A stretch of 64,000 nucleotides of DNA from Achatina immaculata (Eukaryota; Mollusca; Gastropoda; Stylommatophora; Achatinidae), in assembly GCA_009760885.1 (NCBI GenBank), contig CM019716.1, forward strand, positions 6,295,938 through 6,359,937, in the 5' to 3' direction. Positions 53,931-64,000 of this stretch are shown one piece after another. The notes beneath the pieces are model-generated. The model was not told the origin of the DNA, did not search any database, and saw only the letters and a program-made list of their open reading frames with translations. The stretch's first letter is position 1. Each line of letters starts with the position of its first letter. The position numbers were made by a program, and so were the translations under genes.

Positions 53931-53934
53931 CGTA

Positions 53935-54085
53935 CAAACATACACAGTCACTGCTATTAGGTAAGAAAGTAACATACACAGTCACTGCTGTTAGGTAAGA
54001 AAGTAACATACACAGTCACTGCTGTTAGGTAAGAAAGTAACATACACAGTCACTGCTGTTAGGTAAGAAAGTAACATACAAAGCT
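53935..54085. repeat. Minisatellite, 33-bp unit, 4 copies
   Basis: Units contain AACATACACAGTCACTGCTG then TTAGGTAAGAAAGT. Each unit holds a donor-like AGGTAAGA on the plus strand. Confidence 0.92.
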
Positions 54086-54479
54086 TGAGCCAGCAAAGTC
54101 TTGTTTCAGACTCTGAACTCTTATAAAAATTACAATGTTCTGGATCACTTCAGAAATTTTCAATTCTTTTTTAGCCACCTGCTCTGAGTGGCATCTCTTC
54201 TCCTCTCTTTATCTTTGTTGTTGCTGCTCGTCTCATTACTGTTGCAACCTACATCTTAACCTTACCACTTTATACTTAATGTTACACTCTTCAGTATTGT
54301 TTTACCTCCATCAGAGAGCGAGAATTCATAAAGAACAAGTTAGTGTTGATTTTTTAAAATTTCAAACACAGAAATGCAAATTTTTCTTAGAGACAACACA
54401 AGAGAATTATGATTTGTTTTTGCTTTATGTTCATCTGGCATGAGCTTTACTTTCATGGGGCTGGTCTGCATTTGAAATA

Positions 54480-55560
54480 TCCCTTCATTCACAACATGGA
54501 AATAATTTTTATGTGATATATTACTTCATTCATGGGACTGATGATCACATTCATATAATGGAAATGATGTTCATGTAATATATCTCTTTATCATGGAACT
54601 GATGTTCATCTGATATATTCCTTCATTCATATCAAGGAACTGATGTGATATAGTCCTTCATTCAGATCAAGGAACTTGTGTGATATTGTCCTTCATATCA
54701 AGGAACAGATATGATATATCCCTTCGTTCATATCAAGGATTGGTGATGTGATATAGCCCTTCATATCAAAGAACTGGTGTGATATAGCCCTTCATTCATG
54801 TTGAGGAATCTATGTAATATAGCTCTTTATATAAAGTAACAGATTATGTGATATAGCCCTTCATATCAAGGAACTGGCATGGTGTAGCCCTTCATTTATA
54901 TAAAGAAACTGATTATGATACAGCCCTTCATTCATATTAAGGAACTGGTGTTATATAATACCTTTATTCGTATCAAGGAACCACTGGTATGATATAGCCC
55001 TTGATTCACATCAAGGAACCAATGGTGAGATTAGCCATTCAGTCATATCAAGGAACCGATGGTATGATAAGCCATTCATTCATATCAAGGAAATGATGAT
55101 GTGATATAGCCCTTCATTCATATCAACAAACTGATGATGTGACACCCTTCATTCATATCATGGGATCAATGATGTAATATAGTCCTTCATTCATATCAAG
55201 TAACCAATGATGTGATATAGCCCTTCATATCAAGGGCTGATTATGTGATATATACCTTTATTCATATCAAGGACTGATGATGAATATAGCCCTTTATCAA
55301 GGAACTGATGTAATATAGCCCTTAATTCATGTCAAGGAACTTATGATATAGCCCTTCATATCAAGGAACCACTGATGTGATATAGCCCTTCATATCAAGG
55401 AACTGCGTGATATAGCCCTTCATTCATATTAAGGAACTAGTGATGTGATATAGCCCTTCATTCACATTAAAGAACTAATGATGTGATATAGCCCTTCATT
55501 CATATTAAGGAACTGGTGATGTGATATAGCCCTTCATTCAAATAATGGGACTGACTTGCA
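54480..55560. repeat. Degenerate minisatellite, about 35-bp unit, about 30 copies
   Basis: Units contain GATGTGATATAGCCCTTCAT then TCATATCAAGGAACT, with many substitutions and length changes, so the array is older than the others here. It ends at an AT microsatellite (55567-55584). Confidence 0.88.
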
Positions 55561-55566
55561 TGTTTA

Positions 55567-55584
55567 TATATATATATATATATA
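55567..55584. repeat. AT microsatellite
   Basis: A short TATATATA run at the end of the minisatellite array. Confidence 0.8.
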
Positions 55585-56080
55585 TCAGTGGCTATTTTCC
55601 CAAACACTAGTCTGTCAGGTACCAATTTTACAACTAGGTCAAATGGAGGGCACTGGCAACAGATCATGAGCCTACAACTTTTGAATGAGAAAGCAGGTCA
55701 CTATCAGTTTACTTGTGCACATCCAGTCATATCTAATCTACACAATCTTCTTCAGAATATGACAAATTATTTTCACAACTGTCATATATATCCAGGAAAA
55801 CAGCTTTATGTTAGCTTAACACAGGACATACAACAAGTATCCATCATTTATTGCTTCACACAGGATAAACAATAAGTATCCAACATTTTTCACAAAATTA
55901 CTAGGCAAATAATTCAGTAAGCATAATTCAAGGGTTTACTTATCATATAAAAGTAGTTGAGCAGTGAAAAACTGCATTAAAAAAGAAAAAGACTAAACAA
56001 AACATATCCACTTAAGGCTCTGTTGGAGTCTGAAGAACAGGGTTTTAGCAACTGCTTCATCTTTTTAATCTTATTATCCT
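55585..56080. other. Sequence without recognised feature
   Basis: A 95-codon plus-strand frame (55588-55875) covers most of it but resembles no protein known to me and lacks clear splice sites. Treated as non-coding. Confidence 0.4.
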
Positions 56081-56084
56081 TTCC

Positions 56085-56505
56085 TAACATAAAGGGGAAC
56101 AGTTAACAAAACAAAAATCAACTAAAAAGGGGCTGTTAACAAAACAAAAATCAAATAAAGGGGCACAGTTAACAAAACAAAAATCAAATAAAGGGGCGCT
56201 GTTAACAAAACAAAAATCAAATAAAGGGGCACAGTTAACAAAACAAAAATCAACTAAAAGGGCACTGTTAACAAAACAAAAATCAAATAAAGAGGCACAG
56301 TTAATGAAATAAAAATCAATTAAAGGGGCACTGTTAACAAAATAAAAATCAAATAATGGGGCACAGTTAACATAACAAAAATCAACTAAAAGGGCACTGT
56401 TAACAAAACAAAAATCAAATAAAGGGGCACAGTTAACAAAACAAAAATCAAATGTTAATAAAACCAAAATCAACTAAAGGGGCACTGTTAACGAAACAAA
56501 AATGA
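56085..56505. repeat. Minisatellite, about 30-33-bp unit, about 13 copies
   Basis: Units contain AAATAAAGGGGCACAGTTAA then CAAAACAAAAATC, alternating CACAG and CACTG or CGCTG. On the minus strand it reads FDFCFVNCAPL repeatedly, an artefact of a period near 30-33. Confidence 0.92.
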
Positions 56506-59475
56506 ACCAAAAAAAAAAATGAGATAATTATGCTCTATACATTTTTCTATAAACAGGAAACAGAGTCTAGACAAAAACTTTGCATTTATGTAGAACATCT
56601 ATCAAACTGTTATTGGTCAAGTTTTCTGCTCAGAAACTAGACTTTATAATTTTCATACAAGTGGTTGCATGAACATTTCAATAAAAGAATTTCACTTACA
56701 TAAACAACATCCATTACAGATAAAGACAACACACTGAGGTCTGGTGTAACATGGTATTACAGTAAACAGTGGCAGCAAAAATGCTTGTACTAGTGTGCTG
56801 ATATGGTATTATGAGGAACTGGTCAAGACCTTTTTCCCACTTCTTCACAGTGCTCCCAGTAAGCAAGGTAAGGTGCTAATGTTACAGGACTTGCTGGTGC
56901 TCCCACAGAAACTCACTTCCTGGCTCAAATTCAGCTCTTCAAGCAATGCACTGTAACTTGTTCTCGTTCTCTCTCTCTCTCTCTCTCTAAGGTCCCTGCT
57001 GACAGGTATAGATTATCATGTCCTTCCACAACCCCTGATCCCATGTTCACCTCAACAGGCCTGCCACTGAGCACTTCCTATGCCAGGATGTCAAACCATG
57101 AAACTTGCTTCGTCTAATAAAATGCCTTTTGTTTTCAACATCTTCACTGCGCTTGTTGTGGAGAATGCCAGTCAGAAGTTCTAAGAAGATGAGATGATGC
57201 AAAATAAACAATCTAGCAGACTCCTTGTTCAACAAAGAATGCATGAGTTACAAGAGCTAAACACAAATATTAGCCACCTCACAAGAAACAAACTCATATC
57301 CATACATGTCATTTAAATAGTGTTTGTATACCCTCTATTGGACTAGCTCTGGAAGGTCTCTCAACCACCAATTACTGCACAGCAAAAGTAGAACTCAAAT
57401 GAACAGCACATGGAGGGAAGAAGTGTAATAACTGAACTATCAGAAAACTACAGCCAACAGTGGCTTTCTACTTGCTTTTTTTTTTCTTTCTTTGAGTATC
57501 TGCAATATTACAACTTTACCTCCCATGAACTGCTCAAACTTTCTTCCTTTTGTGTTCCACTTTTGAAAAAATTGACCATCATGCACCAGAATGCTAGCAA
57601 CACATTTTCTAGCTTTCTGCTTGAACAACTGTAAGCTAAATTCTGATGTCTAAACTACAAGAAACTGACTGAGGTCTAAAATATAGTTTTACCACAAACA
57701 GAAACTTATCAAAACATCAGTAAATTAGTTCCCAGAGAAGTCTTAGTAAATAATAGGCATGTTCATTAAACAAGGTCAAGGCTATTGACATGTTAGGACA
57801 TAGTAATACTTATCTACCGTGTCTGTACAAGGGATGTCTTAGGCTGTTGTGTACTTTGAGCTCATGCTATCTGAATGTGCTAACTGTGCTAATATAGCTT
57901 TTATCTGCTGCTATAGATTAGCAAATTTGTTCTATTAAGAACAAACAACACAAATCTATTTTTAGCACTCCATAAGGACAGTGTCAATATGCATAATGAA
58001 GGAGAAAAAATGCCTCACCCTCCAAGCTTAACATGAAGATCACCTACCTAAGGTTTCTCAACCTGTCTCTATTTGCGACCCTTCTTTTTTTTACATTAAA
58101 ATTATCTGTGGCCCCTCTCCTTTTCTACACATAGGAATCACTGTCAGCATCTTCTAGTCATGTCCCCTACAAGAGCTGTATTGTTTTTGTTGACAAACTC
58201 TGAGCTACATGTGCCAGAATAATGTACACCAACTGTGAAACAGAGAGCTACAGGTGCCAGAATAATGTACACCAACTGTGAAACAAACTTCCACATAACA
58301 ATGGAGCTTAGTGACCATCTTGAAACTTTGTCAAATAAAAAAAAAAACAAATACTACAGCATCAAACACACTCAGATCATTTCCATATTTACATACATAT
58401 ACAGTTAAAATGAGTGACTTATTTCACAACTCAAAGAATCCCTTACAAAACTGGTCCGCTACTACAGTAAATACTTGCATAAACTATGTACAGACTGTAA
58501 AACTACAATCAAAAAAGCCAGTTGATTTTCTTCAGATCACATTTACCAAGAAGGCACAGACACAGTTTAACAAGAAAAAAAAAAAATCCAAGCCACAAAG
58601 GCAGAAAAAAAGACCCCAGCTATTTAACTATGTAACTCTGCTAATAAAACCCACCCCTGTTTGGGCAGGTCAGAGATACTTTAACGAATTAAAAAACCAG
58701 AGTTCTAGTTTCCATATGAGATATACACAAACAACACACCAAAGGTTACCTTCTCATGGCTATTCCAAAAATAGCTGGCATGATACACTGGTTTTCAAAA
58801 TCAATCTTAAAATATGGGAAAATTCCATGTAACTTTTCCAAGTTACTTTTACTTGAAGGTCAATAATTACAATAAAGCTTAGCAACTAAAGTGCAGGAAG
58901 AAGTGATTATGTAATGTAAAAGTTTCTCATAAATGCAGTTTTTTCCCAATGTAGTCCTAAAACGGTTCAAATCTGAGATAGGTCATTACTCTGAAACTAT
59001 GAGCGACACTGATTCTGCACCATGATTCATAATACCTGGAACAATAACTCACGCAGTTACTTCGCACAAGTAAATCATTCTAGTCTAAGTGGAGACCTGT
59101 TCTCTCTCTCTCTGAACCTTAAGTGCCCAGGGCACATGGGGCTTCCGCAAGGGTTTTCCACAAATGCCTGTCCTTCGCCTTTTTTTCTGCTCTTGCCCAG
59201 ATGTGATATATACCAAGATTGTACACATAAGAAATGATTTTACTAACTCACATAAATTTATAAAAAATTTCCCCAATTTAAGAAATATACAAAAATGCAT
59301 TAAACAGTGGTAACTGACAACATGAAATTTATTTTTATAAGTCTGAATTTAAATGATAAATCTACAAGTCAGTTTCCTTGATCTGACAGTAGCTCTTTTC
59401 CTAGGTGACAAATCTCAAGTAAGCAAACTGAGCCACTAACACTCTGCGCTCAATAATCAGTGTATAAGTATACAA
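56506..59475. other. No recognised gene; A/T-rich unique sequence
   Basis: Contains a CT run at 56975-56988 and a 41-bp duplication at about 58200-58282 (GTGCCAGAATAATGTACACC). The 173-codon plus-strand frame at 58311-58832 is Lys/Thr/Asn-rich and A-rich, with no recognisable domain. Considered chance. Confidence 0.45.
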
Positions 59476-59477
59476 CT

Positions 59478-59505
<28 letters not shown>
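59478..59505. repeat. AT microsatellite
   Basis: About 13 TA repeats immediately before the LINE-A fragment at 59505. Confidence 0.88.
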
Positions 59506-59509
<4 letters not shown>

Positions 59510-59915
59510 AGAAATTAAGATTCTTTTGAAAACAAATGCCTAAGGAAAATACTTGGTATAAAGTGGAATGAATTCAAGAACAATACAGAGATAAGACAGA
59601 CGAGCAGACACCAACCTGTCTCATGAGTGATCAGAAAAAGATGAGAAGAAACAATCAGAGAATACTAAAACAAACTATCAAGTGGAGCACAACAGGGCGA
59701 AGAAAAACTCTAAAGAGGACATTGTTAAGAGAAGCCAGTTTAGTGGGCATAATATATATCCCTTGGTGAAACTGAAAGACTCACTGAGAACAGGAAACCT
59801 TGGCAACCAACTATGCAAGCCCTATGTGATGTTTACAGGAAGGATGTAATAACAACTATGCAAGCCCTATGTGATGTTTAACGGCATAGGATGGATGTAA
59901 AAAGATGTAAGTATA
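59505..59915 (+). mobile_element. LINE-A 3' fragment, with internal losses
   Basis: Starts at ACAAGAAATTAAGATTCTTT of the family. It lacks the RRWTYVGH stretch (join near 59640) and the KRGRPRE part (near 59705), and duplicates a short TATGCAAGCCCTATGTGATG piece at the 3' end (59810-59880). Tail is GATGTAAAAAGATGTAAG. It appears to be inserted at an AT repeat. Confidence 0.82.
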
Positions 59916-60929
59916 CAACTATACACAAAGCACTGCAGTAAAGCTGTGATGCCAAAATGCATCAGGAAAGCTACATAATCTTTCAAGTTATAGCTAAGTG
60001 CTCTATTCACTTTATTTTTTTTTTTTTAACACAGGATTCATGTGAATCTATACTTTATCTCCTCTCTCTAATTCTTCATCCCGTGTGTGTCTGTATGATT
60101 AAGGGTTTGGCCAAAACATCACAACTTCGTGGTGGGCAAGTAATAAAGCTGTTCCTACTTTTTCCCAGTTTATACATTATATTAGCACCCAGCACTGAGA
60201 TTCTGATGCTGTCAACTCATTCAGGCTGACTAGCAGATCATGTTCTGAGAGAGATCATGAATCATCACCATCCATTTAGTGCTAAACTTATTTTTGGAGA
60301 AGGTTTTTGTCAACAAATCTTACTCCTGAATCAACGGCCAACACTTCGGAGTTTTGTTTGGAAAAGAAAAAAAAAACCCACACAGCCAACATATTAAGAA
60401 AAGCATTACAGTTTTAAGCAAAAATTACTTATTAATCTCTCTTTGTTCTTATTCTGATGGGTTACTATGTAATCTACAGAAACATCTGACAGTATTTATA
60501 CTGAAATAACTGTACATTCTTGTCAACCAACCAAACAAGTCAATTAATGTAGCTGTAACTTGACACTGTCAAATCTCAATTAATATTTTAACTCACCACT
60601 TTTATGAATGTCTTGAATATTTTATGGATATCTCCAATGTCAAAAATGACTGAAGAAAGAAAACTTGATTGGCAAACCACGAAATCTCAGACAGTTAAAG
60701 TAAACTTTCAGGATTTCAGTGGAACTCCTAGCATTTCGATACAATCTTCATAACTTCACTGGTAGTCCACTGTGTAGCAGATCAAAGGCTGAACTTCACG
60801 TCCTGTATGTTTCACTTCTCTCAAGGATAAACTTGTTCTTGTCTTCTCTTCTAATGGTCACTTCCAGATTTCTCTACCTGTCCTATCTTCTTTCTTCAAT
60901 GTGGGTCCTGCTGTACAATCCATCTAGTT

Positions 60930-61560
60930 AACTCTTACAGCTAACAATTTTGTGAAAGCTCTTGCTCTCTATGCATCTTGTTCTGAATGTTGCACCTCTC
61001 CATAGTTAAAACAAAACTGATTAAAAAAACAAACAAGCATGAGTGCAATACTTTTGTTTGTATCCTCCTTTTACTACAACTCTGTGACAATGACATTATT
61101 ACATTCATTCACTCACTGTGGCTAATTTATCAACATTTTTGTACTCACTAGGTACTCTACTCAAAGCTACTAATGATCGTGCTTCTCCTGCGGTCCGTCC
61201 TTGGTATTTCTAATCACATTAGTTGCTTTTATTTTTCTGTGCCACTTTGGCAGACAGTTCAGATATTTTTCTATCAGTCTTCCTCCACAAGATCCAGGTT
61301 ATATGCTGTATGTTTCTCAGAAAGTCTCTCTGCTGTTTGTAATTTCTGTTCCATATCTTTATTTAGCATCCTAGTCTCACAAGCACAGAATAATACTATT
61401 TTCTTCACTTTTAAGAACATGATCTTATTTGCTAGCATCTTCTTCATATCCTGAAAAACAAAAATCTGCTTTGCTTTTCTTATTCTTGCTCTGATTTCTG
61501 TTGTACATTTAATATCTTTTGTATTTGTTGTTCTACTGTGTTTTTATAAATCTGTCAGTT
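60930..61560 (-). mobile_element. Possible antisense LINE remnant
   Basis: The minus strand around 61450-61290 reads KIMFLKVKKIVLFCACETRM then LNKDMEQKLQTAE, faintly like the 'SVLLYGCETWTLT...' region of LINE proteins. The downstream RTDRRRSTII may match the basic C-terminal part. Weak; frames broken. Confidence 0.3.
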
Positions 61561-61683
61561 ATTTTCCATGTGTATGGATATTATATGTAATGGGAGTAAT
61601 TAGAAAAACCACCATTCTATTTCTGATAAACGCACTTATCCAATTGTTCTTAAAATGTCCCTGGCTAAATAGACTGAACACTC

Positions 61684-61803
61684 AATGTCTATGTGACAGA
61701 AGTCACACCACATTCTAAGGCAGATAGCAACTGAAGTTACGCCATATTCTACGCCAGATAGCAACTGAAGTTACGCCATATTCTATGCCAGACAGCAAAT
61801 GAA
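61684..61803. repeat. Tandem repeat, about 36-bp unit, 3 copies
   Basis: Units contain AACTGAAGTTACGCCATATT then CTACGCCAGATAGC. Confidence 0.88.
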
Positions 61804-62197
61804 TGATCAATTTTTTACAACTATGTCACTTTCTTTATGCAGAAAAAAAAATTTTTACTTTCTACAAAAATAATCCACTTTCTGAAAGTTTATTTACCGA
61901 ACATGGCACCAACATAGCACAGTCTACAGGAAGACCTAGAAACACTGAGAAGGAGATGGCTAAAGTGGAGACAACGGCTGTAACCAAGCAGATCATGACT
62001 GGGGATATCTATGAGCAGTCTCTTCCTCTTAGCTTACAACTCTTTTGTCAAGAAAACAACATGAATGACCTATAATAACTTTCAGCTGACAGTCCGCACT
62101 TCTGCACTAAACTTTTCTATACAAAATATCGTGCAAGCTGTTGACTGTCAAGTTCAAAACTTAACAAAATAGTCCACTTGTGCTTAGGCAGCTGATT

Positions 62198-62203
62198 TTT
62201 ATT
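62198..62203 (-). promoter_or_regulatory. Candidate poly(A) signal
   Basis: AATAAA on the minus strand, 103 bp downstream of the stop of the candidate exon at 62438-62306. Confidence 0.35.
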
Positions 62204-62305
62204 AGTGCAACAGTCCATATAATAAAAAAAAAACAACATACAATGTTTGTACATGTACAGTTATTACAAAGGCTAAATTTTGTACAGCTTTATATGTTTC
62301 ATTTG

Positions 62306-62438
62306 TCACACAGATACATCATATACAAAAAAATAAAAAAGCTGTGGTGATTTAAGGTAAGTGATGAAAGTTCCGTCAGGGAGGTAAGCACAGTTCACAT
62401 TTATCCACTGGCCATCCTTCGGTTCACCAAACATGTAT
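62306..62438 (-). CDS. Candidate last exon of an unidentified minus-strand gene
   Basis: On the minus strand a TTTTTTTGTGGTGTTCAG acceptor-like tract precedes 62438. From there a frame entered in phase (one base, then codons) gives YMFGEPKDGQWINVNCAYLP then DGTFITYLKSPQL and a TGA stop at 62306. Composition is less AT-rich than the flanks. An AATAAA (minus strand, 62203-62198) about 100 bp beyond the stop could be the poly(A) signal. I do not recognise the protein. Upstream exons would lie beyond 62440, possibly outside the window, and none was found between 62440 and 64000. A chance frame cannot be excluded. Confidence 0.4.
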
Positions 62439-63009
62439 CTGAACACCACAAAAAAAGTTTTCAGGAATGTAACTGTCAGTGCCTTCAAAAGCATTGTAAG
62501 AAAAAAAAACAAGACATCACGTGAGGTTATATGGCTAATACTCAAGCCTGAACCATGAAACTGGTTGGAATTGTCACACAAATAAATAGGAGATAATCAT
62601 AACTAACATTCAATACCAATATCTACATTACTTGTTTTAAAACGAATTACAGGAAAGCACAAGCAGTACATTTCAACTCCCATCAGGCCTGACACAGGCC
62701 ACTACAAGTCTTTTTTTTTTTTTTAAAACTGGCACATCATTTACATTATATATTTATTCTTTGGAAAAAAAGTATATTGTTAACAATTTATCTTCTCTGT
62801 TTATTTCCAAGGTTAAAAAAAAAATATCTGTTTATGGCAAAGACAACATGTGACATAAAAGTTGACCACATTGTGGTAATAGAAATTAAAGTTACTCTCA
62901 GTACACTGTAAAAGAGTAATGTATATAAGTTATGTTACTGTGTATAAATGAAAGATGGGCCATGACAATAAAACTGCCAAAATAAGAGCTGTGGATAAAA
63001 AAAATGAGT

Positions 63010-63605
63010 TGACTCCTATCTTTATTATTTTCTTCAGACCACTGAGCTTACCTATCTCACATAAGTCTCCTATCTTTTTTATTCTTTTCAGACCACTGAG
63101 CTTAAGTGTCTCACATAAGTCTCCTATCTTTTTTACTCTTTTCAGACCACTGAGCTTACGTGTCTCACATAAGTCTCCTATCTTTTTTACTCTTTTCAGA
63201 CCACTGAGCTTACGTGTCTCACATAAGTCTCCTATCTTTTTTATTCTTTTCAGACCACTGAGCTTATGTGTCTCACATAAGTCTCCTATCTTTTTTATTC
63301 TTTTCAGACCACTGAGCTTACCTATCTCACTTAAGTCTCCTATCTTTTTTATTCTTTTCAGACTACTGAGCTTAAGTGTCTCATATAAGTCTCCTATCTT
63401 TTTATTCTTTTCAGACCACTGAGCTTATGTGTCTCACATAAGTCTCCTATCTTTTTTATTCTTTTCAGACCACTGAGCTTAAGTGTCTCACATAAGTCTC
63501 CTATCTTTTTTATTCTCTTCAGACCACTGAGCTTACGTTGTCTCACATAAGTCTCCTATCTTTTTTATTCTCTTCAGACCACTGAGCTTACGTTGTCTGA
63601 CATAA
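63010..63605. repeat. Minisatellite, 54-bp unit, 11 copies
   Basis: Units contain CTCCTATCTTTTTTATTCTT then TTCAGACCACTGAGCTTACG and TGTCTCACATAAGT. The plus strand of each unit has a strong acceptor-like pyrimidine tract plus TTTTCAG; the minus strand has a donor-like CGTAAGCTC in many units. The period is divisible by 3, which gives a 155-codon plus-strand frame without other coding support. Confidence 0.95.
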
Positions 63606-63749
63606 GTAACAATGTTCTTATTTTTTTAATCAATAAATATCTAAGTAACATTTTTACTGATTACATCTTATGTTTGTTGGCTTTAAAACATATATTCTTG
63701 TTTGCATATGTATTCAAAGTTAATTTTGAAACCCTGGGTCAATATACTG

Positions 63750-63905
63750 ACTTGTCAGTCATTTGCATGTCTCTTGTGGAACTTTGCCTCCCTAACAGCT
63801 CTCCTGTAGGGCTCTCAGTTGTAAGCAAGATGCCCTGCTGCTGATGCATCTATTTGCAGATTATCAATGACGTCTTGCAGCCATCTTCGCCTTGGTCTTC
63901 CTCCT
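63750..63905 (-). mobile_element. LINE-B 3' terminal fragment, antisense
   Basis: Complement of the LINE-B 3' end (CTCCTGTAGGGCTCTCAGTT, GATGCATCTATTTGCAGATT, ATCTTCGCCTTGGTCTTCCT) with a GACTGAC-like tail near 63755. The remaining bases to the window end are unassigned. Confidence 0.8.
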
Positions 63906-64000
63906 GAGGTCAATGAAATCTACCAATAGAGTGCTTAGTCAACTCTGAACCACTGAGTCAGCAAGTTCAGCCAAGGAGGCCATGGAGATGTTTGTTTTGT

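Noticed and set aside
56084..56473. Cys/Phe-rich repeat protein on the minus strand
   Set aside because: Read-through of a minisatellite with units of about 30-33 bp; the repeats vary in length and there is no start context.
58311..58832. 173-codon plus-strand frame as a gene
   Set aside because: A-rich low-complexity composition, no recognised domain, no splice or promoter context.
62955..63422. 155-codon frame with PIFFILFRPLSL repeats, resembling a membrane repeat protein
   Set aside because: Product of a 54-bp tandem array (period divisible by 3); hydrophobicity comes from the pyrimidine-rich unit.

Overview
The window looks like metazoan nuclear DNA: AT-rich, intron-rich, full of non-LTR retrotransposon fragments, Tc1/mariner DNA transposons, tRNA-derived SINE-like elements and more than twenty minisatellites. 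The two recognisable host genes are conserved across bilaterians. The repeat style would suit a mollusc or another lophotrochozoan, but that placement is only an inference. Nothing prokaryotic is present: no operons, CRISPR, rRNA or phage genes.

Left part (about 1-11.2 kb): the last four coding exons of a plus-strand gene homologous to vertebrate KIAA0513 lie at 3936-4080, 7461-7529, 9009-9103 and 11155-11204. All intron phases agree. The introns hold a broken Tc1 transposon that is itself interrupted, two LINE 3' fragments and minisatellites.

Middle-left (11.2-29.8 kb): an intergenic gap between convergent genes. It contains a 2-kb, 40-bp-unit satellite with about 51 copies (18.9-20.9 kb). 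It also contains a mariner with inverted ends (21.9-24.5 kb), split by a 1.27-kb GAA-tailed retroelement with a 12-bp target-site duplication, as well as a second degraded mariner and several LINE fragments.

Middle (29.8-48.9 kb): a complete nine-exon minus-strand gene, TMEM143 (DUF3754 family). It is predicted to encode 529 residues and every splice phase is consistent. Its introns carry long minisatellites, a third (internally deleted) mariner and a very recent 1.7-kb tandem duplication that copied the 5' part of exon 4 together with its splice acceptor.

Right part (49-64 kb): no complete gene was recognised. It contains an almost identical 1445-bp tandem duplication carrying two SINE-like insertions with perfect target-site duplications, more minisatellites, LINE remnants, and one candidate terminal exon of an unidentified minus-strand gene at 62438-62306.

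LINE fragments were sorted here into informal families by peptide and 3' tail: LINE-A (tail of GATATAAG/GATGTAAG type), LINE-B (tetranucleotide GAAT/GACT tail), and others. The long uninterrupted reading frames in the window are mostly minisatellite artefacts.
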